A DNA stretch of 64,000 nucleotides from Bacteroidaceae bacterium (GTDB lineage: Bacteria > Bacteroidota > Bacteroidia > Bacteroidales > Bacteroidaceae). Below the pieces are notes generated by a model that was not told the origin of the DNA, ran no database searches, and saw only the letters and a program-made list of their open reading frames with translations. The DNA is taken from positions 1 through 64,000 of the forward strand of contig JAGCDQ010000020.1 of the NCBI GenBank assembly GCA_017651245.1. Direction: 5' to 3'. Each line of letters begins with the position of its first letter. Within the stretch, counting starts at the first letter, position 1. The position numbers were made by a program, and so were the translations under genes. Below are positions 34,114-42,861 of the stretch, piece after piece.

Positions 34114-35153
34114 TATTTCGAGTTCTTTTTATAGTACTTGATGAGTTTTGGAACAACTTCTTCGATGGTGCCGTTGATGATATAGTCGGCAATCTGGTTG
34201 ATAGGAGCCTGTGGGTCGTTGTTGATGGAAATGATGATACCAGAATCCTTCATACCTGCCACGTGCTGGATAGCACCAGAAATACCGCAAGCGATGTACA
34301 CCTTAGGACGGACAGTAGTACCTGTCTGACCAATCTGACGATCGTGGTCAATCCAACCAGCATCGACAGCAGCACGGCTGGCACCTACTTCTGCATGGAG
34401 TTCTTTTGCCAATTCGAAGAGGAGGTTGAAGCCTTCAGGACCACCTACACCATAACCACCTGCCACGATGATAGGAGCACTCTTAAGGTTGTGCTTTGCC
34501 TTCTCCACGTGACGATCAAGCACTTTCACCACATAGTCAGTAGTTGGGATGTACTTGGCAACGTCGTGCTTCACTACTTCACCCTTGTAGTTCTCGTCGA
34601 GGATTTCCTTTTTCATCACACCGTCACGAACGGTTGCCATCTGTGGGCGATGCTCTGGGTTGACGATGGTGGCGATGATAGAACCGCCGAATGCAGGACG
34701 AATCTGGTAGAGCTGGTCTTCATAGTGCTTGTCAACCATGTTGCCCTCAGCATCCTTCACCTTCATGTCGAAAGAACCAATCTCCAACTGGGTGCAGTCA
34801 GCAGTCAGACCTGAATGGAGCGCAGAAGAAACGCGTGGACCGAGGTCACGACCAATCACTGTGGCACCCAACAGACAGATCTGTGGCTGCTCCTCCTTGA
34901 AGAGGTTCACCACAGCAGAGGTGTGTGGGAGAGATGTGTATGGGAAAAGTCCCTCAGCGTCAAAGATGTGCACCTTGTCAACACCATAGGGAATCACTTG
35001 CTTCTCAACGCCGTCGAGGTTGTAACCCACGAGAACGGCTTCCAACTGTACACCAAGCTGGTTAGCGAGTTTGCGACCCTTGGTGCAAAGTTCCAAACTT
35101 ACATCAGCAACCTTGTTGCCTTCAAGTTCACAATATACAAAAACGTTGTTCAT
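34113..35153 (-). CDS. etfA: Electron transfer flavoprotein alpha subunit
   Basis: 346 residues. The N-terminal part (VFVYCELEGNKVADVSLELC) is the ETF alpha fold. The C-terminal FAD-binding domain has IIVAGGYGVGG, KVYIACGISGAIQHVAGM and IISINNDPQAPINQIADY. It forms a heterodimer with EtfB (2 bp upstream) and takes electrons from the acyl-CoA dehydrogenase encoded next, which it overlaps by one base. Confidence 0.96.
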   Translation of the reverse strand: MNNVFVYCELEGNKVADVSLELCTKGRKLANQLGVQLEAVLVGYNLDGVEKQVIPYGVDKVHIFDAEGLFPYTSLPHTSAVVNLFKEEQPQICLLGATVIGRDLGPRVSSALHSGLTADCTQLEIGSFDMKVKDAEGNMVDKHYEDQLYQIRPAFGGSIIATIVNPEHRPQMATVRDGVMKKEILDENYKGEVVKHDVAKYIPTTDYVVKVLDRHVEKAKHNLKSAPIIVAGGYGVGGPEGFNLLFELAKELHAEVGASRAAVDAGWIDHDRQIGQTGTTVRPKVYIACGISGAIQHVAGMKDSGIIISINNDPQAPINQIADYIINGTIEEVVPKLIKYYKKNSK

Positions 35154-35155
35154 GA

Positions 35156-35965
35156 TTATCCGATGGTGTTGCTTTCCATGAGTTCAACAATCAGGCTCTC
35201 AACATCTGCGTCAGAAGATGTGAGGGTCTTGTTTTCTTTCGCTTTGAAGACAATGCTCTTCACGGCCTTCACGTTGGTGGGAGAACCTGCCTTACCAATC
35301 TGTGCTGGATCAGCTTCGATGTCTGCAGCACCCCAAGTGGTGAACTCGCGGTTCTTGTTTGCCCACACACGCTTCACGTTGCGTACACGACAAGGAGCGG
35401 CAGAACCGTTCACGGTCACAACGATAGGAAGTGGACCTTCCACCGTCTCAACGCCGCCATCAATGTGACGCTTTGCCACAATCTTCTTAGCTGCCTTGTC
35501 GAGAGAGATGATCTCCTCTGTGTAAGTGATCTGGGTGAGACCCAACTTCTCTGCCACCTGTGGACCTACCTGAGCAGTGTCACCGTCGATAGCCTGGCGA
35601 CCGCAAAGGATGATGTCATAGTCGCCCACCTTCTTGATAGCCTGAGCCAGCGTGTAGGAAGTGGCAAGAGTGTCGGCACCGCCAAGAGGACGGTCAGAAA
35701 TGAGGATGCCCTCATCGGCACCACGATAGATACCTTCCTTCAGCACCTCAGCAGCCTTGGGCAGACCCATGGTGAGCATGGTGATGGTGGAACCAGGATT
35801 CGCGTCCTTCAGGCGCAGAGCCTGTTCAAGGGCGTTCAAGTCCTCGGGGTTGAACACAGCAGGCAGAGCTGCACGGTTCACTGTACCCTCTGGAGTCATC
35901 GCATCAGGACCGACGTTGCGTGTGTCTGGCACCTGCTTTGCGAGTACAATGATTTTCAAACTCAT
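35156..35965 (-). CDS. etfB: Electron transfer flavoprotein beta subunit
   Basis: 269 residues. Characteristic features are IIVLAKQVPDTRN at the start, NPEDLNALEQALRLKD, GADEGILISDRPLGGADTLATSY and DIILCGRQAIDGDTAQVGPQVAEKLG, plus the recognition segment near the end. First gene of the etfB-etfA-dehydrogenase operon, about 87 nt downstream of the predicted transcription start. Confidence 0.96.
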   Translation of the reverse strand: MSLKIIVLAKQVPDTRNVGPDAMTPEGTVNRAALPAVFNPEDLNALEQALRLKDANPGSTITMLTMGLPKAAEVLKEGIYRGADEGILISDRPLGGADTLATSYTLAQAIKKVGDYDIILCGRQAIDGDTAQVGPQVAEKLGLTQITYTEEIISLDKAAKKIVAKRHIDGGVETVEGPLPIVVTVNGSAAPCRVRNVKRVWANKNREFTTWGAADIEADPAQIGKAGSPTNVKAVKSIVFKAKENKTLTSSDADVESLIVELMESNTIG

Positions 35966-36058
35966 AAGTTAATATATTGATTGTTTTTGATATATGTATT
36001 TCCGTTATTGGTCAGTTTTGCAATCAGGTAAAAATCGCAACGATTGTGGAAACGGTTA

Positions 36059-36088
36059 CAAAGGTACGACTTTTTTCCCGTTCCACAA
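36059..36088 (-). promoter_or_regulatory. etfB promoter
   Basis: On the minus strand TTG (36088-36086), 19 bp, TACCTTTG (36066-36059). The region 36017-36058 beside it contains an imperfect AACGATT / AACCGTTT inverted repeat that could be an operator, but the symmetry is weak. Confidence 0.8.
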
Positions 36089-36150
36089 TAAAATATAGAT
36101 ATTTTAATGCTCAAAAACGCGAAAAGAGTGCAAAAAGCGGGTGTGCTTGT

Positions 36151-38175
36151 TTACAGGGGGTCAACGTCGTAGTAAATGTTGAGGTTTTTGGCAATGGGCA
36201 TCGCGAGCATTTGTTGCTGGATGGCGATGAGGTGTTGGCGCACTTTGTCGGTCGAGGTGCGTGGCTCAATCTTGAGCATGATCTTGCGAATGTAGAGGGA
36301 GTGGATGCGTGCCACAGGAGGGCAGTCAGGACCCAGCACCCTTTCTCCAAACACTTTACGGAGCTTGTCTGCCATATCATCGGCGAGATGTTCCAACAGC
36401 TCGTCATCTTTGTGGCGCAGATACACATAGATGAGGCGTTGGAAAGGAGGATAATGAAATGTTTGGCGTTCAAGCATTTGTGTGTAGAACATCTGCCAAT
36501 AGTCACCTTGGGTGATTTGACGGATGATGTCGCTGTCGGCGGAGCGTGTTTGGAGGATGACGTATCCTGATGTCTGGTTGCGACCAGCACGTCCTGCCAC
36601 TTGACTGAGGGTCTGGAATGTGCGTTCATGACTGCGGAAATCGGGCAGGTTCAGCATCGTGTCGGCATCGAGGATACCCACCACCGACACACGATCAAAA
36701 TCCAATCCCTTGGTCACCATCTGGGTGCCGATGAGGATGTCGGCTTTGTGGGCAGAGAAGTCGCTGATGATGCGTTCGGCTTGTAGGCGTGTCTGTGCGG
36801 TGTCAAGGTCCATCCTCAAGGTGGTGGCGTCAGGGAACAGCTGTGGAATCTGCTCTTCTATCTTTTCCGTCCCTGTACCAATATCGGTAAACTTGCTTTC
36901 CTCACAGGCAGGGCATTTCCCAGGGATAGATGTGGTGTATCCACAATAGTGGCAGATGAGTGTGGAGGTTTTCTTGTGGAGGGTAAGGGTCACATCACAA
37001 TGTGGGCAACTGGGCACCCATCCGCAGGTCTTGCATTCGATGAAGGATGAAAAACCTCGTCGGTTCTGGAACAGGATGATTTGCTCTTTCCGTTCCAATG
37101 CCCCTTGCATCACCTCAATCAGACGGGGCGAGAAGACGCCCTTCATCAATTTCTTGCGTTTGGCTTCCTTGGTGTCAACCACCTCGATGGTAGGCAGTTG
37201 CATGTCTCGGTATCGTTGGGTGAGCTGCACATGGCCATACTGTCCCTTGTGTGCCAGATGATAGACCTCAAAGGAGGGAGTGGCTGTGCCGAGCAAGGTC
37301 TTGGCGCCAAACATCTTTGCCAGCATAATGCCAGCATTCCTCGCGTGGTAGCGTGGGGCAGGTTCCTGCTGTTTGTAGCTCTGCTCATGTTCCTCGTCCA
37401 CGATGACAAGTCCAAGGTTCTGGAAGGGAAGGAAAATGCTGGAACGCACACCCAAGATAAGCTGATAAGGTTCAGCAGAAGCTTGGCGTTTGTAAACTTC
37501 CAACCGTTGTATTTCAGTGAATTTGGAATGATATACACCCATCTTCTCTCCAAAGAAACGACGCAGCCTTTCTGTGATTTGGGTGGTCAGTGCAATCTCA
37601 GGCAAGAGATAAAGCACTTGCTTGCCCTCGGAGAGGTATTGATTGATGAGGCGGATATAGAGTTCGGTCTTGCCTGAGGAAGTGACCCCATGCAGCAAGG
37701 TGACGTTTTTCGTCAAGAACGATTGCTCAATCTCCTCGTAAGCCTTCTGCTGGGCAGGAGAGAAAGTGGAGAGTTGAGAGTTGAGAGTTGAAAGTTGAAA
37801 GTTGGCTTTACTGCCCTTCCTTTTGCGGGTGGATTCCTTCAGGGCAGCTTCATCCTTGGGCTTCATCGCACCAGGCAAGGCTGCCTTCATCACGTCGCCG
37901 ATAGGGCAGAGATAGTAATTCGCAATCCATTGCCAGAAAGTGAACTGCTGCTCGTTGACAACAGGCTGCTCATCAAGTACTTCCATAACCGATTTCATCT
38001 CCACGCCTTGTGGGGCATTGTCATGTGTGCGAGCCACCACGCCCGTGTAGATCTTGTTCTTGCCAAGGGGCACAACAACTCGACAGCCTCGCATCACTCT
38101 TGCCTCCATCGAGGGAGGAACGAGGTATGTGAAGCTGTCGAATGGTATAGGAAGTATGATGTCTGCGAACATCAA
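36151..38175 (-). CDS. priA: Primosomal protein N' (PriA), short form
   Basis: 674 residues, shorter than I expect for this phylum. PriA is the DNA helicase that restarts stalled forks. Present: the N-terminal 3'-end-binding domain (about 1-105), Walker A HGVTSSGKTELY near 162-173, VIVDEEHEQSYK, four CxxC pairs (CKTCGW, CPHC, CHYCGY, CPAC) and the late helicase motifs. Between about 106 and 140, where a winged-helix domain is expected, there is only a basic segment and the repeat-coded NFQLSTLNSQLSTF. That peptide comes from five 7-bp units (37771-37805). It starts one base after the stop of the barrel gene. Confidence 0.93.
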   Translation of the reverse strand: MMFADIILPIPFDSFTYLVPPSMEARVMRGCRVVVPLGKNKIYTGVVARTHDNAPQGVEMKSVMEVLDEQPVVNEQQFTFWQWIANYYLCPIGDVMKAALPGAMKPKDEAALKESTRKRKGSKANFQLSTLNSQLSTFSPAQQKAYEEIEQSFLTKNVTLLHGVTSSGKTELYIRLINQYLSEGKQVLYLLPEIALTTQITERLRRFFGEKMGVYHSKFTEIQRLEVYKRQASAEPYQLILGVRSSIFLPFQNLGLVIVDEEHEQSYKQQEPAPRYHARNAGIMLAKMFGAKTLLGTATPSFEVYHLAHKGQYGHVQLTQRYRDMQLPTIEVVDTKEAKRKKLMKGVFSPRLIEVMQGALERKEQIILFQNRRGFSSFIECKTCGWVPSCPHCDVTLTLHKKTSTLICHYCGYTTSIPGKCPACEESKFTDIGTGTEKIEEQIPQLFPDATTLRMDLDTAQTRLQAERIISDFSAHKADILIGTQMVTKGLDFDRVSVVGILDADTMLNLPDFRSHERTFQTLSQVAGRAGRNQTSGYVILQTRSADSDIIRQITQGDYWQMFYTQMLERQTFHYPPFQRLIYVYLRHKDDELLEHLADDMADKLRKVFGERVLGPDCPPVARIHSLYIRKIMLKIEPRTSTDKVRQHLIAIQQQMLAMPIAKNLNIYYDVDPL
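37771..37805. repeat. Five tandem 7-bp units inside priA
   Basis: On the plus strand GAGTTGA three times, then AAGTTGA and AAGTTGG, without interruption. As 7 is not a multiple of 3, gain or loss of one or two units would shift the priA frame. It is related to the intergenic heptads at 12341-12382 and 43573-43606. Confidence 0.9.
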
Positions 38176-38841
38176 TTAGAAGAGATAAGTCAGAGAGATC
38201 TGGTGCGTGTTGTTCTTCAGTTTACCCTTAATAGCATCTCTGCCTACGCCCAGAACAGTCATCTCAGCCGTGTTGCCAAGAGCGATGTTGTAGTTGTAGC
38301 CAACGCGAAGATGACTGAGAGCAGTCACACCACAACCCACGTTCCAAGAGAATTGTGAACTCTTCAGTTCCCAACCTTCATCTGCATCAGCAAAATTCCA
38401 GTGGCGGTCACCAATGTTCCAAGAGAACTGAGGACCGGTGGCAACATAAACGCTTGCCAAGCTGCTGAGACCAACGGTGTACTTCACGTTGATAGGCAAA
38501 GAAATGTAGTGGAATGTCTTGTGGGATTCCGTGTATTCGCCTGTAGTGACCTCACCAGCATCATCTTCATCAATGTCATTTCCACCAATTCCGATGCAGC
38601 GATTATCATACAACAATGAAGCATCAGCACCCAGACCTGCAAGTGGAATAGTCACATCAGCTGTTACACCAGCAAAGAAACCATTACGATTCTTCTTGTC
38701 GATAGCAACGGGCAAATTCTTCACGTTGAATGAGTTCACGTTAAGACCAGCCTTAACACCAAACTTAATCTGTGCCTGAGAAGGCATCGCAAAAGCGAAA
38801 GCTGCAACGAGGACAGCAAGACTCAAAATGTTCTTTTTCAT
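38176..38841 (-). CDS. Outer-membrane beta-barrel protein
   Basis: 221 residues with a signal peptide ending PSQAQ. IKFGVKAGLNVNSF at the start of the mature part and alternating amphipathic strands down to a terminal LTYLF aromatic end are typical of the small outer-membrane barrels (PorT / OMP_b-brl type) of Bacteroidetes. Specific function unknown. It has its own strong promoter and is followed directly by priA, which may depend on it. Confidence 0.85.
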   Translation of the reverse strand: MKKNILSLAVLVAAFAFAMPSQAQIKFGVKAGLNVNSFNVKNLPVAIDKKNRNGFFAGVTADVTIPLAGLGADASLLYDNRCIGIGGNDIDEDDAGEVTTGEYTESHKTFHYISLPINVKYTVGLSSLASVYVATGPQFSWNIGDRHWNFADADEGWELKSSQFSWNVGCGVTALSHLRVGYNYNIALGNTAEMTVLGVGRDAIKGKLKNNTHQISLTYLF

Positions 38842-38885
38842 ACGTTTGTAGTTTTAAAGAAAAAATGTGAAAAGATTTTCGGGGA

Positions 38886-38915
38886 CAAAGATAGTGAAAG
38901 CTGAAGACAATACAA
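38886..38915 (-). promoter_or_regulatory. Promoter of the beta-barrel gene (and priA)
   Basis: On the minus strand TTG (38915-38913), 19 bp, TATCTTTG (38893-38886), with a leader of about 40 nt before the ATG at 38841. Confidence 0.85.
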
Positions 38916-38961
38916 AATAAAATCGCTTTTATTTTTATTTTTCTTCTATCGTAGGAAGGGC

Positions 38962-39005
38962 GTAGCGTTAATGTAGCGTTATCGTAGCGCTATCGTAGCA
39001 TTATG
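38962..39005 (-). repeat. Tandem array of four 11-bp units (GTAGCGTTAAT type)
   Basis: Contiguous units GTAGCGTTAAT, GTAGCGTTATC, GTAGCGCTATC, GTAGCATTATG on the plus strand, the inverse of the array at 3536-3579. It sits in the 332-bp divergent gap 38842-39173, between the barrel promoter (38886-38915) and the sensor promoter (39115-39145). The rest of the gap is AT-rich with nothing else recognised. Confidence 0.9.
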
Positions 39006-39114
39006 GAAGTATAATAATGGGGCAAATTCTTGTAACGATGTCATATAGGGCGGTGTTGATATTGTACTTTCTCACTTTTTCGTGGCATATTGTTTATATT
39101 TTTATCTCGATTTG

Positions 39115-39145
39115 TTTGTGGTATCTAAATAATTATCTAAATTTG
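39115..39145 (+). promoter_or_regulatory. Promoter of the sensor pair
   Basis: TTTG (39115-39118), 19 bp, TAAATTTG (39138-39145), 28 bp before the ATG at 39174. Confidence 0.8.
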
Positions 39146-39173
39146 CAATCGATGAAGACCAAATCTATATCTG

Positions 39174-40643
39174 ATGAAGAGAGTAACTGAAAAACAATCC
39201 CGTCATTCGTTGACCACGCAAGTTGTGCTGTGGGTGGTCGGATTCGTGTCAGTTCTCTTCGTCGCTGCCCTCTTCATCATGTTTCACCATGCCCGTAATT
39301 CTATTTATCAGGAGGCCATGGAGAAAGCCCGTCAGACGCTGCGCACGACAGAATTACGCATTGACAACACCCTGAACGAGGTGGAGACTGCCACGCGCAG
39401 CTGGCACTGGACCATTGAGAAGCGTCTGAACAAGCCTGAAATCATGGACAGTCTTTGTCAGCAGTTGTTGAGAGAGAACCCTCACATCCAGAGCTGTACC
39501 ATCGCTTTCGAACCAGGTGTCTATCCACAATACAGCATCTACTACGAGGTATATGCCCACCGCGATCCTGCTGATTCGACACAGATACAAGTAATGGTGA
39601 ATGGTGGAAAGAAACTCTATACTCGTGAGAAATGGTATTTCATACCCCTGCACCACGGGCAGCCCATCTGGATAGACCCTTATGTCGATGTTGAACATGA
39701 AGAGACCTCCATCATCACGTCCTATGGTATGCCGTTGCACAACAAAGAGGGTGAACTGGTGGGCGTTTTGTCGGTCCACATCACGATGAAGTGGTTTGCC
39801 GACTTGGTGCTCTCGCTTCGCCCATTCCCCAACTCGCATGCCTCAGTGATGGGTACTGACGGACACCTGATTATCCACCCTGACAGCACGCTCGAAGAGC
39901 ATGAAGCCTTCTTTACGGAGGCTTTCAACGAGCCGACCAACGAGGGACATCTGGCTGCCATATCCATGAAGACTGGCCATATCGGACATAGCGAGATTCA
40001 CATGGACGGCAAGCAGGACTTCATCTTCTACCACCCCTTTGAGAATGCAGGATGGAGCGTGGCGATTGTATGCCCTGAGAGTGACATTTTCAGTTCCTAC
40101 AACTCACTTTTGCGTTATACGATTATCATTAGTTTCATCGGTCTGTTGCTGTTGGCACTGTTCTGTTTCTTCATCACCCATCGCCAGTTGAAGCCGTTGC
40201 AGAAGCTGGTAGATGAAGCCCACCGTATGGCCGATGGTCAGATGGATGAATTAGTGAAGAAAAGTAATCGTCCTGACGAGGTGGGTTACGTGCAGAATAC
40301 ATTCCGCCAGATGCAGCAGAGCATCAGTCAGCACATCGCTCATATCACCCATCTGACCGACGTACTCAGCCAGCGTAATAAAGACCTTGAAATAGCCTAT
40401 GAACAGGCGCGTGAGGCAGATCGCATGAAAGATGCCGTCATTTTGAACATGAGCGACCGTATGGAGCAATCCGTCAAGGTCATCCACAACACCATCGCTG
40501 ATTTCCGACAGCATGCAACCGACATGAAAGCCAATGAATTCCGCCAGATGGCTGACAAGATACAGGAACACACCGAAATGACCACAGCCTTGTTGGATAA
40601 TCTGCTCGACATCGCTGACAAGAAGAGAGGAGGACGCCTATGA
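39174..40643 (+). CDS. dCache-HAMP sensor with degenerate kinase region (no ATPase domain)
   Basis: 489 residues. Transmembrane helix at about 16-37, an extracytoplasmic double-Cache-like domain (about 40-305, with KWYFIPLHHGQPIWIDPY and GVLSVHITM), a second helix at about 315-335, then HAMP (LKPLQKLVDEAHRMADG). The dimerisation helix follows, but where a kinase has N-M-S-H it reads LNMSDRMEQS, with Asp428 in place of the phosphate-accepting histidine. The protein ends about 60 residues later without an ATP-binding domain. It overlaps the next gene by 4 bp (ATGA) and resembles it in domain order, so it is probably a non-catalytic partner or a duplicate that lost its kinase domain. Confidence 0.85.
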   Translation: MKRVTEKQSRHSLTTQVVLWVVGFVSVLFVAALFIMFHHARNSIYQEAMEKARQTLRTTELRIDNTLNEVETATRSWHWTIEKRLNKPEIMDSLCQQLLRENPHIQSCTIAFEPGVYPQYSIYYEVYAHRDPADSTQIQVMVNGGKKLYTREKWYFIPLHHGQPIWIDPYVDVEHEETSIITSYGMPLHNKEGELVGVLSVHITMKWFADLVLSLRPFPNSHASVMGTDGHLIIHPDSTLEEHEAFFTEAFNEPTNEGHLAAISMKTGHIGHSEIHMDGKQDFIFYHPFENAGWSVAIVCPESDIFSSYNSLLRYTIIISFIGLLLLALFCFFITHRQLKPLQKLVDEAHRMADGQMDELVKKSNRPDEVGYVQNTFRQMQQSISQHIAHITHLTDVLSQRNKDLEIAYEQAREADRMKDAVILNMSDRMEQSVKVIHNTIADFRQHATDMKANEFRQMADKIQEHTEMTTALLDNLLDIADKKRGGRL

Positions 40644-42565
40644 TAGAGATGAGGAAAAATATTCGCCAGTCGCTCTCCACCAGGCTCTGTCTCGACATCT
40701 TGTTTGTCGTGCTACTGATATTCTCGCTGTCACTCGGATTCCTCTATTGGCAGTCACGCAACATCATCCGTGAAGAGTCCATCGATGAGGCGTCGCACGT
40801 CCTCGACAATACGGCATTGCGTGTCAAGGGATATATGGTGGAGTTGGAAACTGCCACGCGCAACATCATTTGGCTCGTCAACCTTCACAACGAGAAGGAC
40901 TCCCTGCTGAAGTACACTCATCGAATCGTTGCCAACCATCCCAACACAAACGGTTGCTCCATCACGATGGAACCCGATTTCTTCCCTGATGAAGAATATG
41001 GTTTCTCCGCCTATTCCGTTCGCCTTGAAAATTCAAAACCAGGAAAAGACTCTGTGGCCACCGTCCGTGAAGCCGATTACGACTATTATGACAAGGTGTG
41101 GTATAAGACGCCACGCCAAAAAAAGACAGCTTGTTGGGTGGATCCTTTCGATGACTACAATGCCGGAACGCTGTCAAGCCCTGAGATGATAGCATCTTAC
41201 TGCATGCCACTCAACGACCGAAAGGGAAAGTTCGTGGGCGTCATCTCTACTGACCTGTCGCTGAAGAGGCTTACAGAGACCATCACGGCAGAGCATCCAT
41301 ACCAAAACTCCTACTTCATGTTGCTAGGCGCCGACGGACACTATTTTGTACACCCCGACACCACGAAACTGCTCAAACAGACCATCTTCACAGGCGTGGA
41401 CCCCAGAGATCACACCGACATCGTGGCACTAGGATATGAGATGACCAACGGACGAACAGGACACATGGATGTCAAAATTAACGGTACGTCACACATCGTG
41501 CTCTACCGACCGCTCGAAGGCACCCAGTGGAGCATCGCACTCGTCTGCCCCTCCAACGAACTGCTGCGTGGATACAACAGGCTGAACTATATCCTGTTGC
41601 CCCTGCTCATTATCGGATTGTTGCTGCTGGCAATGGGTTGCCACCGCATTGTGAAGCACTTCACACAGCCTTTGGGACTGCTGGCAGCCGAACTGAGGCA
41701 GATAGGTCATGGCGACTATGAGAAGATCCTTCCACACAGCCAGCGCACCGACTTGATAGGTCAGTTGCAGAACAGTTTCTGCCAGATGCGACAGAGTATC
41801 AGCCAGCACATCAACGACGCAGAGAAGACGAAGTTGGAGACCGAGCAGCGCACCAAGGAGCTCGAGCAAGCCACCCTGTTGGCACGACGGGCAAGTGAGC
41901 AGAAGACGCAATTCATGCAAGACATTACGCATCAGATACATACACCACTCAACATCGTTCATGGATTCTCGCAGATATTGTGTGAAAGTGACGCGATGTC
42001 TGATGACGAGAAAAAGGAGATGGCTGAGACCATGTATGTGCAGACCAATGCCCTCGACTATATGGTGAACAAACTGCTCACAGCATCGCTTGTCGAGAGC
42101 CGTCAGACCATCATCACCAACGAAACTGTGGGCTGCAATATGTTGGCACACGAAGCCGTCGAAACCGCCAGCAGTTTGATACCTCATACTGTAGAGATGC
42201 ACCTCGACAGCCATGTAGATGATGAACTGACTATTCAGACGAACCGTCACCATCTGCTCATCGTCCTCACAGAGCTGCTCGTCAATGCCCTCCATTTCAC
42301 CAGCGAGGGCAGCATCACCCTGCGCATCGAAACGACTGACGATGTTGTGAACTTCACTGTCGAAGACACAGGACCTGGCATCCCATCCGACAAAGCCGAA
42401 TTCGTCTTTGATAAATTCACCAAAGTCGATATGTTCACAGAAGGGCTTGGTCTTGGCCTGTTCCTTTGCCGTCGTGTCGTCATGCTGATGGATGGTACTC
42501 TCACGCTCGACACCCAATACACCAGCGGCAGTCGTTTCGTCGTAAGCCTCCCATTGAACCATTGA
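40640..42565 (+). CDS. dCache-HAMP sensor histidine kinase
   Basis: 641 residues. Transmembrane helix about 15-37, extracytoplasmic double-Cache-like domain (about 40-305, WYKTPRQKKTACWVDPF, GVISTDLSL), second helix about 316-334, HAMP, coiled coil, then HisKA with DITHQIHTPLN (His431). The ATPase part has the N box ELLVNALHF (Asn549), DTGPGIP (576-582) and GLGLGLFL (602-609). All catalytic motifs are present. No response regulator is encoded nearby, so the output partner is elsewhere or is shared. Coupled to the upstream pseudo-kinase by a 4-bp overlap. Confidence 0.93.
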   Translation: MIEMRKNIRQSLSTRLCLDILFVVLLIFSLSLGFLYWQSRNIIREESIDEASHVLDNTALRVKGYMVELETATRNIIWLVNLHNEKDSLLKYTHRIVANHPNTNGCSITMEPDFFPDEEYGFSAYSVRLENSKPGKDSVATVREADYDYYDKVWYKTPRQKKTACWVDPFDDYNAGTLSSPEMIASYCMPLNDRKGKFVGVISTDLSLKRLTETITAEHPYQNSYFMLLGADGHYFVHPDTTKLLKQTIFTGVDPRDHTDIVALGYEMTNGRTGHMDVKINGTSHIVLYRPLEGTQWSIALVCPSNELLRGYNRLNYILLPLLIIGLLLLAMGCHRIVKHFTQPLGLLAAELRQIGHGDYEKILPHSQRTDLIGQLQNSFCQMRQSISQHINDAEKTKLETEQRTKELEQATLLARRASEQKTQFMQDITHQIHTPLNIVHGFSQILCESDAMSDDEKKEMAETMYVQTNALDYMVNKLLTASLVESRQTIITNETVGCNMLAHEAVETASSLIPHTVEMHLDSHVDDELTIQTNRHHLLIVLTELLVNALHFTSEGSITLRIETTDDVVNFTVEDTGPGIPSDKAEFVFDKFTKVDMFTEGLGLGLFLCRRVVMLMDGTLTLDTQYTSGSRFVVSLPLNH

Positions 42566-42861
42566 CTTTTTGACCCTCCCCTCAAATATCAGAATAATAT
42601 TCAGCAAAGGTAGGTTTTTGGGAAAAAACTGCCTTATCGATGACGATGACACCGATGACAGCGAATTAAAGAGGCGGCGGCAAAGCATCGTTTTGCCGTC
42701 GGCAAAAGGTGGGATTGCCGTCGGCAATTTTTGAGGGGCATTTTTTGTTACCCTTAAGGGTTGCAAAATTTTTCCTTAGGGGGAAGCAATTTTTGCTGCC
42801 TAGTTAGGGAAAAATATTTTCCTAACGGGAGCGTAAAATTTCCCTCGTGGGGGAGCACTTG
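42566..42861. repeat. Palindrome cluster between convergent genes
   Basis: The 296-bp gap has two parts. At 42678-42732: repeated CGGCAA/TTGCCG half-sites including TTTTGCCGTCGGCAAAA (42691-42707) and ATTGCCGTCGGCAAT (42714-42728), the latter followed by T5, a possible terminator. At 42750-42851: five GC-rich palindromes (ACCCTTAAGGGT, CCTTAGG, CCTAGTTAGG, CCTAACGG, CCCTCGTGGG) centred near 42755, 42777, 42803, 42825 and 42846, separated by AAAATTTT-like tracts. No coding potential. Confidence 0.75.

Noticed and set aside
36017-36058. Operator palindrome near the etfB promoter
   Set aside because: AACGATT and AACCGTTT match only loosely; not enough symmetry to call a site.
41489-42766. 425-codon minus-strand frame opposite the histidine kinase
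   Set aside because: The plus strand has all kinase motifs in order; the antisense frame has none of its own.
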